A stretch of 8,216 nucleotides of DNA. It comes from JAYZVT01 sp050248375 (GTDB taxonomy: Bacteria > Pseudomonadota > Alphaproteobacteria > Rhizobiales > Methyloligellaceae). The notes beneath the pieces are model-generated. The model worked only from the letters and a program-made list of their open reading frames with translations. It was not told where the DNA came from and searched no databases. Location: NCBI GenBank assembly GCA_050248375.1, contig JBFWSL010000181.1, positions 1 through 8,216 of the forward strand, read 5' to 3'. A program made the position numbers and the translations under genes. This document shows positions 1-4,764 of this stretch, piece by piece (position 1 is the first letter of the stretch; every line of letters starts with the position of its first letter).

Positions 1-725
1 GCCCAGCAGGGGTTGTCCGCGTCGGCATGGGTGCTTTCCAGCACCGCGAGGTCGGCCGTGCGGCCGGCTTTCACCATGCCGGAGCGGATTTGCTCGACGC
101 TCGAAAGCGGGGTCCAGCGGCATTTGTCCCCCCGGTTGTGCAGGAAGAACACGGGTATCCGCGCATCGGCCATGTTCATCTCCTTCAGGCTGTCGGGCTT
201 GCCGGCGCGGTCGGTGAGGGAAGAGGAGAGCACGGCGGCGCGGACGATATCGGGGCCGAGGCGGATCGCGGCGTTGCCCGCGGAAACGCTGCCGCGGCTG
301 GTGCCGACGACGACGACCGGCTTGCCGTTGCGCGCGGCGAGCGCCCTGGCCACGGCGGCGAGGTCGTCGGCATGGTCGGCGGTCATGCGGAAACCGGCGA
401 GGCCGTCCTTTGACAGACGGTCGGAAGGCGCGTCGACGCTGGCCGCCAGATAGCCGCCGGCGGCGAAGAGGTGGCGCGAGCGGGTGAGAAAGTTGCGGTG
501 CCGCGTGCCAGGCAGGTCCGGGTTGAGTCTGATCACTCCGCTACCGCCCACGAGCAGCATCAGGTTTGCGGAAGCCTTTTCGCCGTCACCGGTGAGCAGC
601 ACGTTGACGGTCGCGCCGCGCGGCGTGGACACGGTGAGGACTTCCTCGGCGGCGTGGAGGCCGGGGGCCGCCGCCAGCCAAAGAAGGAGCGCCGCAACAA
701 TCGGTAAAAATCGCGTGTTCCGCAT
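1..725 (-). CDS. Exported alpha/beta-hydrolase family protein (C-terminus cut by window edge)
   Basis: I translated 241 codons from the ATG at 725-723 to the window edge with no stop, so the C-terminus is missing. Residues 1-26 form a Sec signal peptide: Arg2 and Arg5, then a hydrophobic core, then LHAA before the acidic mature start, with cleavage near Ala25/26. The strand-turn-helix nucleophile motif G141-T-S-R-G145 follows the hydrophobic strand PVVVV, so Ser143 is the likely nucleophile. Asp200 (in HNRGDKC) and His233 (in ESTHAD) sit where the acid and base of the triad are expected. Cys202 and Cys240 could form a disulfide in the periplasm. The start has a modest GGAG 11 nt upstream. It is divergent from msrP across 83 bp, where I see no convincing promoter. 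The fold is well supported. The substrate is unknown: esterase, lipase-like or peptidase roles are all possible. Confidence 0.8.
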   Translation of the reverse strand, partial: MRNTRFLPIVAALLLWLAAAPGLHAAEEVLTVSTPRGATVNVLLTGDGEKASANLMLLVGGSGVIRLNPDLPGTRHRNFLTRSRHLFAAGGYLAASVDAPSDRLSKDGLAGFRMTADHADDLAAVARALAARNGKPVVVVGTSRGSVSAGNAAIRLGPDIVRAAVLSSSLTDRAGKPDSLKEMNMADARIPVFFLHNRGDKCRWTPLSSVEQIRSGMVKAGRTADLAVLESTHADADNPCW

Positions 726-808
726 GGCCCGCACAGCTCCGGGTGGATGACTTCGCCCACGCCCGGGCACACAATAGCGCGAGCAGGGGCATTGCCGGGA
801 GGGGCAAC

Positions 809-1771
809 ATGCTGATCCGGATTCCGCGCGGATGGGAGATTTCCGGGAACCTGGTCACGCCCGAGCACATGGTGCTCGACCGGAGGCGCTTTCTTGCCGG
901 GGCGGGAGCCATCGCCGCGTCGGGGCCCCTGGCCGGCGCGGCCGGCGCGGCGGAGAAGCAGGAGGACCCGACGGCGGATCTTTATCCGGCGAAGCGCAAC
1001 GAGAAATACACGGTCACGCGGCCAGTCACCGACGAAAAGCTCAGTTCCTTCTACAACAATTTCTACGAGTTCGGCTTCCGCAAGACGATCGCGCGGGCGG
1101 CGCAGGCGCTGCCGGTGCGTCCCTGGGAGATACGCATCGACGGGGAGGTGGAGAAGCCCTTCACCATCGCCATCGACGATCTCATCCGGAAGATGACGCT
1201 GGAGGAGCGGCTCTACCGTCATCGCTGCGTGGAGGCGTGGTCGATGACCATCGCCTGGACGGGCTTTCCCCTGCGCGACCTGGTTTCGCTGGCGAAGCCG
1301 CTGTCGAGCGCGAAATACGTGCGCATGGAGACCTTCCACAGGCCCGAGATCGCGCCCGGCCAGCGGACGAAGAGCTATCCCTGGCCCTATGTGGAAGGGC
1401 TTACCATCGCCGAGGCGGCGAACGAACTCGCCTTCCTGGTGACGGGCGCCTACGGCAAACCGCTCGCCAAGCAGTTCGGCGCGCCGATCCGGCTGGCGGT
1501 GCCGTGGAAGTATGGATTCAAGTCGATCAAATCGATCGTGCGCGTCAGCTTCGCCGCCGAGCGGCCGAGGACGTTCTGGGAGAAGGCGCAGGGCCAGGAA
1601 TACGGCTTCTGGGCCAACGTGAACCCGGAAGTGGACCATCCGCGCTGGAGCCAGGCGGACGAGGAGGTGCTTGGCGGTTTCAGGCGGGTGCCCACGCCGC
1701 TGTTCAACGGCTATACGGAGTTCGTCGCCGACCTCTACAAGGACCTGAAGCACGAACCGCTGTTCATGTGA
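809..1771 (+). CDS. msrP: MsrP (YedY): periplasmic protein-methionine-sulfoxide reductase, molybdopterin catalytic subunit
   Basis: The protein has 320 aa and reduces methionine sulfoxide in oxidised periplasmic proteins. I chose the ATG at 809 because the family begins near 'MLIR..' and GGGAGG lies 6 nt upstream; an in-frame ATG at 743 would add 22 atypical residues. A twin-arginine signal is present: RRRFL at residues 25-29, an Ala/Gly-rich core and an AxA-type end near residue 48. The sulfite-oxidase-fold core contains YRHRCVEAWSM, with Cys140 as the expected molybdenum ligand (the E. coli equivalent is Cys146). Family blocks YNNFYEFG, YVEGL, VPWKYGFKSIKSI and FWANVNPEVDHPRWSQ are all present, and the C-terminus is complete. 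In E. coli this enzyme receives electrons from the haem membrane protein MsrQ in an msrPQ operon. Here the next gene is convergent and no msrQ-like protein is in the window, so the electron donor is unresolved. The family call is very secure. Confidence 0.96.
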   Translation: MLIRIPRGWEISGNLVTPEHMVLDRRRFLAGAGAIAASGPLAGAAGAAEKQEDPTADLYPAKRNEKYTVTRPVTDEKLSSFYNNFYEFGFRKTIARAAQALPVRPWEIRIDGEVEKPFTIAIDDLIRKMTLEERLYRHRCVEAWSMTIAWTGFPLRDLVSLAKPLSSAKYVRMETFHRPEIAPGQRTKSYPWPYVEGLTIAEAANELAFLVTGAYGKPLAKQFGAPIRLAVPWKYGFKSIKSIVRVSFAAERPRTFWEKAQGQEYGFWANVNPEVDHPRWSQADEEVLGGFRRVPTPLFNGYTEFVADLYKDLKHEPLFM

Positions 1772-1828
1772 GCGGCGGCGGTCTGGTGGCATGCGTCCGG
1801 CCGCCGGGGGCGGGCGGGCGCGAGAGCC

Positions 1829-2251
1829 TCACTGCACCGCCAGCAGGTCCACCTCGAATATGAGGGTGGCGTTCGGGGGAATCCTGGGCGGGGAGCCGCG
1901 CGAGCCATAGCCCATCTCGGATGGAATGGTGAGTTGGCGCTTGCCGCCGACCTTCATGCCGACGAGCCCCTTGTCCCAGCCCTGGATAACCTGGCCGGCG
2001 CCGAGCCGGAAGGTGAAGGGTGCTCCGGAGGTATTGGAATCGAACACCGTGCCGTCGGTGAGCTTGCCGACATACTTGACCTTCAGCGTCTTGCCGCTCT
2101 GGGCCACGGCGCCGGCGCCGGGCTTGATGTCGGTGATGCCTAGCGTCTGGACGGGCGGCGGCGACTGGTCGGTTGGCGGCGTGCTGTCGCCGACGCGCGC
2201 GCAGGCCGCCAGCAGCAACAGACCTAGGAATGCGACGGCGCTGCGTGTCAT
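1829..2251 (-). CDS. FKBP-type peptidyl-prolyl cis-trans isomerase, lipoprotein
   Basis: The 140-aa product is a single-domain FKBP with a lipoprotein signal. Residues 1-17 end in the lipobox L-A-A-C17, and the residue after Cys17 is Ala, so outer-membrane sorting is plausible by the enteric +2 rule. A Pro/Thr-rich linker spans about residues 22-36. The FKBP domain covers about 40-140 and keeps the active-site aromatic set by alignment to FKBP12: Tyr60 (VKYVG), Phe70-Asp71 (TVFDSN), Val88-Ile89 and Trp92 (QVIQGWDKGL), Tyr115 (GYG) and Phe132 (FEVDLL). Isomerase activity is therefore expected, assisting folding of exported proteins. The start has a strong GAGGGGGG Shine-Dalgarno with 6-nt spacing. 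The stop lies 57 bp from the convergent msrP stop. A long structured non-coding region precedes the gene and may be its 5' leader. No client protein can be inferred. Confidence 0.93.
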   Translation of the reverse strand: MTRSAVAFLGLLLLAACARVGDSTPPTDQSPPPVQTLGITDIKPGAGAVAQSGKTLKVKYVGKLTDGTVFDSNTSGAPFTFRLGAGQVIQGWDKGLVGMKVGGKRQLTIPSEMGYGSRGSPPRIPPNATLIFEVDLLAVQ

Positions 2252-2257
2252 GGATGT

Positions 2258-2265
2258 CCCCCCTC
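2258..2265 (-). promoter_or_regulatory. Strong Shine-Dalgarno of the FKBP gene, complementary to upstream CU-rich loop
   Basis: The minus strand reads GAGGGGGG six nt before the ATG at 2251. This G-run can pair with CCTCCCTC in the hairpin loop at 2383-2392, giving eight pairs with one G-U wobble, and with a second CU block (CTCCCTCC) at 2324-2331. The site itself is clear. Its regulation by these blocks is inference. Confidence 0.6.
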
Positions 2266-2339
2266 GAAGCCAGCCAGCATAGCAAACCCGGCGGGCCGCC
2301 AGCCATGGGGATCGTATGTGGTCGGAGGGAGTGCGCTGT

Positions 2340-2369
2340 GCTCGCCGGCGGCTTTCGCCGCCGGCGAGC
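2340..2369 (-). repeat. Perfect 13-bp inverted repeat with GAAA tetraloop (minus strand)
   Basis: The arms GCTCGCCGGCGGC (2369-2357) and GCCGCCGGCGAGC (2352-2340) are exact reverse complements around GAAA (2356-2353) on the minus strand. It would be an extremely stable hairpin. Neither strand has a T-run beside it, so it is not a canonical intrinsic terminator, although a terminator without a U-tract is possible. Confidence 0.9.
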
Positions 2370-2410
2370 AGAAGGCGTCAAAGGGAGGGAGGATTTTTCA
2401 GCCTTCTGCT
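2367..2410 (-). repeat. Perfect 10-bp inverted repeat presenting a CU-rich loop
   Basis: On the minus strand AGCAGAAGGC (2410-2401) pairs perfectly with GCCTTCTGCT (2376-2367). The 24-nt loop (2400-2377) holds an A-run, then CCTCCCTCCC at 2392-2383. The layout resembles the CU-loop hairpins of alphaproteobacterial 'cuckoo'/CcsR small RNAs, but I cannot test homology. On the plus strand the same loop is GGGAGGGAGG, which could alternatively be read as a partial G-quadruplex motif. Confidence 0.8.
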
Positions 2411-2474
2411 GCAAAGCGCAGCTGTCTCAAAATAAGAGACGAAACATTCCATTAATAGTCATGAGGAGACATAT

Positions 2475-2498
2475 CAGCCATGCAGATATGCATGGCTG
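2475..2498 (-). terminator. Probable terminator hairpin of the trxB-lsrB unit
   Basis: Perfect 10-bp arms CAGCCATGCA (2475-2484) and TGCATGGCTG (2489-2498) flank a 4-nt loop. The hairpin begins 17 nt after the lsrB-like stop codon in the direction of transcription, the usual place for a terminator. The following minus-strand sequence (ATATGTCTCC) is only weakly T-rich, so termination is inferred from position. An operator role is the alternative. Confidence 0.45.
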
Positions 2499-2515
2499 GG
2501 GCGGTCACAATGCCG

Positions 2516-3409
2516 TCAGAACGACCACTCGCGGGCCTTGTTGACCAGGAAGTCCCTGAAAACAGTGACCCTTTTTGAAGCCTTGGCGCCTTCGGGATAG
2601 ACGAAGAAGCTGTCGAAGGCGGGCAGGTCGGCGGCTTCGGACAGGACCTGGTGCAGGTCCTCTTCGTCGCGGGCCATGTAGTCGGGAAGAATGGCCAGTC
2701 CGACGCCCCTGCGGCAGGCCTGCTTGAGGCCGTAGAGATTGTTGACGCTGAGTACCGGCTTGCGGTGTTCGCCGCCCGGAAGGCCCGCCGTTTCCAGCCA
2801 GTTGATGTCGCTGATCTGGGTGGGGACGGGGCCGCCGAAGGCGAGCACGCGATGCTTGCCGAGGTCGGCGGGGGTTTGCGGGGTCCCGAAGCGCTTCAGA
2901 TAGCCGGCCGATGCGTAGACGTGCAGGTGCACGGTGAACAGGCGGCGCTGGATCAGTTCGCCCTGGGTGGGGGGCTTCAGCCAGATGCCGACGTCGGCCT
3001 CGCGCATGGTCAGGTCGAGCTGGTCGTATTCCAGGATCAGTTCGACGCGTATGTCGGGGTAGAGGTCGATGAACTCGGCCATGCGCGGGGCGAGCCATGT
3101 GGAGCCGAGCGCCACGGTGGTGGTGACGCGCAGGTCGCCGGAAGGCTTGTCCTTGGAGTCGGCGAGCCGGGTCTCGGCCATCTGCAGCCGGTTGAACACA
3201 TCATGGGCGGTGCGGTAGAGCAGTTCGCCCTGCTCGGTGAGCACGAGCCCGCGCGCATGGCGGTGGAACAGGGGCACGTTCAACTCGTGCTCGAGCGCGC
3301 TGACCTGGCGGCTGACGGCCGACTGGCTCATGTTCAGCTTCTCGCCCGCATGGGTAAAGCTGCCGGCCTCGGCGGCGGCGTGAAAGATCCTCAGCTTGTC
3401 CCAGTCCAT
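2516..3409 (-). CDS. lsrB: LysR-family transcriptional regulator, LsrB/VtlR-like
   Basis: The 297-aa product has the standard LysR layout. An N-terminal winged helix-turn-helix spans about residues 1-60 (MDWDKLRIFHAAAEAGSFT, then LNMSQSAVSRQVSALE, then LFHRHARGLVLTEQG). A two-lobed effector domain spans about 92-297 (RVTTTVALG, LYPDIRVEL, DVGIWLKPP, RRLFTVHLHVYAS, GVGLAILPDY). The helix-turn-helix wording, the YRTAHDV linker and the position beside trxB match LsrB of Sinorhizobium and VtlR of Brucella as I remember them. Those proteins govern oxidative-stress, envelope and small-RNA genes. The ATG at 3409 is chosen by family start and lies 20 bp after the trxB stop, so the two genes are likely cotranscribed. 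The protein has only one cysteine, Cys232, in the effector domain. LysR membership is certain; orthology to LsrB rests on recall and synteny. Confidence 0.9.
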   Translation of the reverse strand: MDWDKLRIFHAAAEAGSFTHAGEKLNMSQSAVSRQVSALEHELNVPLFHRHARGLVLTEQGELLYRTAHDVFNRLQMAETRLADSKDKPSGDLRVTTTVALGSTWLAPRMAEFIDLYPDIRVELILEYDQLDLTMREADVGIWLKPPTQGELIQRRLFTVHLHVYASAGYLKRFGTPQTPADLGKHRVLAFGGPVPTQISDINWLETAGLPGGEHRKPVLSVNNLYGLKQACRRGVGLAILPDYMARDEEDLHQVLSEAADLPAFDSFFVYPEGAKASKRVTVFRDFLVNKAREWSF

Positions 3410-3429
3410 GTGCGTTGTTCCCGGCACGG

Positions 3430-4392
3430 CTATTCGGCGGCCTGAGATTTCTGCTCCATCGCGGCGAGATATTTCTCGGCTTCCAGCGCGGCCATGCACC
3501 CCATGCCGGCGGCCGTCACCGCCTGGCGGTAGATGTCGTCGGTCACGTCTCCCGCGGCGAACACGCCGGGAATGGCCGTCGCGGTGGAGTCGGGCGCCGT
3601 CACCAGATAGTTGCCGCGCTTCATCTCGAGCTGGCCGGCGAACAGTTCGGTGGCGGGGGCATGGCCGATGGCGATGAAGATGCCATCGCACTGCACCTCT
3701 GTGACATTGCCGGTCTTCACGTTCTTCAGCTTCGCGCCGGTTACGCCGGGAGGCGTCGCGGTGCCCAGGACCTCGTCCAGCACGGTGTCCCAGATCACCT
3801 CGACCTTGGGGTGCTTGAACAGGCGGTCCTGCAGGATCTTCTCGGCGCGGAACTCGGCGCGGCGGTGCACGACGCGCACGCGGGAGGCGAAGTTGGTGAG
3901 GAACAGGGCCTCCTCCACGGCGGTGTTGCCGCCGCCGATCACCAGAACTTCCTTGTTCTTGTAGAAGAAGCCGTCGCAGGTGGCGCAGGCGGAGACGCCG
4001 TAACCCTTGAACGTCTCCTCGCTCGGGATGCCGAGCCAGCGGGCCTGGGCGCCGGTCGCGATGATGAGCGCGTCGCAGGTGTAGGTGGTGCCGGAATCGC
4101 CCTTCAGGCGGAAGGGCCGGGCCTTCAGGTTCACCTCGACGATATGATCGGCGATCATCTGCGTGCCGACATGTTCGGCCTGGGCCTTCATCTGGTCCAT
4201 GAGCAATGGGCCCTGGATGACGTCGGCGAAACCGGGATAGTTCTCCACGTCCGTTGTGATGGTGAGCTGGCCGCCCGGCTGGATGCCCGAGATCAGCACC
4301 GGCTTGAGCATGGCGCGGGCCGCGTAGATGGCGGCGGTGTAGCCGGCCGGGCCGGAGCCGACGATGATGACCTTTTCGTGCCTGGCAGACAT
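3430..4392 (-). CDS. trxB: Thioredoxin-disulfide reductase (NADPH, FAD)
   Basis: The 320-aa enzyme is normal in length for bacterial low-molecular-weight thioredoxin reductase. It passes electrons from NADPH through FAD and a disulfide to thioredoxin in the cytosol. Visible motifs in order are: FAD-binding GSGPAG at residues 12-17; the GGQLTITTDVENYPG block at 40-54; the redox-active C136-A-T-C139 followed by DG; the NADPH-binding GGGNTA at 153-158; the 2'-phosphate-binding HRR at 176-178 with Arg182; and the second FAD motif FAAGDV at 278-283. I chose the ATG at 4392 because the family starts just before the first FAD strand; longer in-frame starts upstream give non-family sequence. GGGG lies about 9 nt upstream. 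It is the first gene of a minus-strand unit with the lsrB-like gene, driven by the candidate promoter at 4449-4480 with a leader of about 50 nt. Confidence 0.98.
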   Translation of the reverse strand: MSARHEKVIIVGSGPAGYTAAIYAARAMLKPVLISGIQPGGQLTITTDVENYPGFADVIQGPLLMDQMKAQAEHVGTQMIADHIVEVNLKARPFRLKGDSGTTYTCDALIIATGAQARWLGIPSEETFKGYGVSACATCDGFFYKNKEVLVIGGGNTAVEEALFLTNFASRVRVVHRRAEFRAEKILQDRLFKHPKVEVIWDTVLDEVLGTATPPGVTGAKLKNVKTGNVTEVQCDGIFIAIGHAPATELFAGQLEMKRGNYLVTAPDSTATAIPGVFAAGDVTDDIYRQAVTAAGMGCMAALEAEKYLAAMEQKSQAAE

Positions 4393-4408
4393 TTTGAAAT
4401 TCCCCACG

Positions 4409-4429
4409 GGCGGGCCGAAAATGGCCGCC
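4409..4429 (-). repeat. Hairpin in the trxB 5' leader
   Basis: On the plus strand GGCGGGCC (4409-4416) and GGCCGCC (4423-4429) pair over seven base pairs with one bulge around a 6-nt loop. It lies inside the predicted trxB leader, ending just before the Shine-Dalgarno region. A role in translation is possible, but GC-rich DNA produces such stems by chance. Confidence 0.35.
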
Positions 4430-4448
4430 GGATCAAGTTTGCCCCTTC

Positions 4449-4480
4449 CGCAGATAGGCTTACGGGGAGCATATGGCAAG
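4449..4480 (-). promoter_or_regulatory. trxB promoter candidate, matching alphaproteobacterial RpoH-type and housekeeping consensus
   Basis: On the minus strand CTTG (4480-4477) is followed after 18 nt by CCTATCTGCG (4458-4449). This fits every fixed position of the alphaproteobacterial heat-shock pattern as I recall it (CTTG, 17-18 nt, CYTATNTNNG). Read as a housekeeping promoter it is CTTGCC, 17 nt, CTATCT, with one mismatch in each hexamer to CTTGAC/CTATAT. The start site would fall near 4444, about 50 nt before the trxB ATG. The promoter call is fairly good; which sigma factor uses it cannot be told from sequence. Confidence 0.6.
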
Positions 4481-4665
4481 CGTACCGGCTGACGCAGCGG
4501 GCGGGGGCGGGAAATGCGGTGGATTACGGCCTTGCGGGGGATGCGACCGGTGGCGCAGCGGCAGGCGGGTGAAACGGTGCGGGAGGGTCGATTCGCGTTT
4601 TCCCACGCTGGATTCCGGCGGGATCCGGCGTAAAAGCAGGCGTCTGGCCAGAGCAAGCCCGTCCT

Positions 4666-4679
4666 TCACGGGTTCGTGA
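4666..4679. repeat. Inverted repeat TCACG-N4-CGTGA upstream of exporter operon
   Basis: Perfect 5-bp arms TCACG and CGTGA surround GGTT, with one extra wobble and one extra G-C pair outside. It sits about 90 bp before the adaptor start and could be an operator half or chance. Confidence 0.35.
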
Positions 4680-4694
4680 GGCCGAGAGCGGGAT

Positions 4695-4712
4695 GGTTGA
4701 TGCATGTCAACC
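4695..4712. promoter_or_regulatory. Operator-like palindrome GGTTGA-N6-TCAACC before the exporter operon
   Basis: Perfect 6-bp arms are spaced by TGCATG, which puts their centres about one helical turn apart, typical of a dimeric repressor site. It lies 52 bp before the adaptor ATG, where a promoter would be expected. No regulator gene adjoins the operon, so the binding protein is unknown. Confidence 0.4.
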
Positions 4713-4764
4713 GTGCCAGTGCAAGGCGGGTGGATACTGCCGCCAACGGGATAGGTGAGCTGCC

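Larger units (their letters stand above)
2340..2446 (-). ncRNA. Candidate structured RNA: FKBP mRNA leader or lsrB-adjacent small RNA
   Basis: This non-coding block lies between the lsrB-like stop (2516) and the FKBP start (2251). Read on the minus strand it contains four successive stem-loops: GTCTC/GAGAC (2440-2424); GCTGC/GCAGC (2422-2408); a perfect 10-bp stem with a 24-nt loop (2410-2367); and a perfect 13-bp stem closed by GAAA (2369-2340). Neighbouring stems share three bases, so alternative pairing is possible. The third loop displays CCTCCCTCCC, an anti-Shine-Dalgarno sequence. The GAAA loop is a stable GNRA tetraloop only on this strand, which favours minus-strand RNA. A weak promoter may lie upstream (CATGGC 2482-2477, 18 nt, CTATTA 2458-2453), giving a start near 2446; that boundary is a guess. 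No U-tract follows the last hairpin, so a long FKBP leader fits at least as well as a free small RNA. In S. meliloti, AbcR small RNAs lie beside lsrB (recalled, not checked). Confidence 0.35.
4393..4764. other. Divergent intergenic region between trxB and the exporter operon
   Basis: This 372-bp region lacks a credible gene. The trxB-side part holds the promoter and a 5'-UTR hairpin. The exporter-side part holds two palindromes and the adaptor's Shine-Dalgarno (AGGTGAG at 4753-4759, 5 nt before the ATG). I could not find a convincing -35/-10 pair for the exporter. The best -10-like hexamer is GATACT at 4733-4738, with no partner. A perfect 10-bp palindrome, TCTGGCCAGA, lies at 4643-4652. A 68-codon open frame at 4473-4679 is low-complexity Gly/Arg-rich and not believed. 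Confidence 0.6.

Noticed and set aside
743..808. Longer msrP start at 743
   Set aside because: It would add 22 residues before the family-typical start, and the better ribosome binding site lies directly before 809.
560..1792. 410-codon minus-strand frame covering msrP and part of the hydrolase
   Set aside because: Overlaps the true msrP on the other strand and the hydrolase in another frame; Arg/Pro/His-rich with no domain.
1772..1828. Terminator between the msrP and FKBP stops
   Set aside because: Only a 4-bp CCGG/CCGG stem and GC-rich sequence are present, with no T-run on either strand.
2383..2392. G-quadruplex on the plus strand (GGGAGGGAGG)
   Set aside because: Only two GGG runs and one GG, so it falls short of a standard four-tract motif. 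The minus-strand RNA reading is better supported by the flanking stem.
2424..2440. GTCTC-N7-GAGAC as a binding site for a sigma-54 activator (AcoR-like)
   Set aside because: The arms are only 5 bp perfect and I found no convincing -24/-12 promoter on either strand nearby. It is treated as part of the structured RNA block.
2480..2578. 32-codon plus-strand frame (starts MQICMAGAV) preceded by GAGGAG
   Set aside because: Spacing from GAGGAG to ATG is long, the start lies inside the terminator hairpin, the rest is antisense to the end of lsrB, and no family is recognised.
3415..4572. 385-codon plus-strand frame opposite trxB
   Set aside because: Gly/Ala/His-rich with no motifs, fully opposite a textbook trxB.
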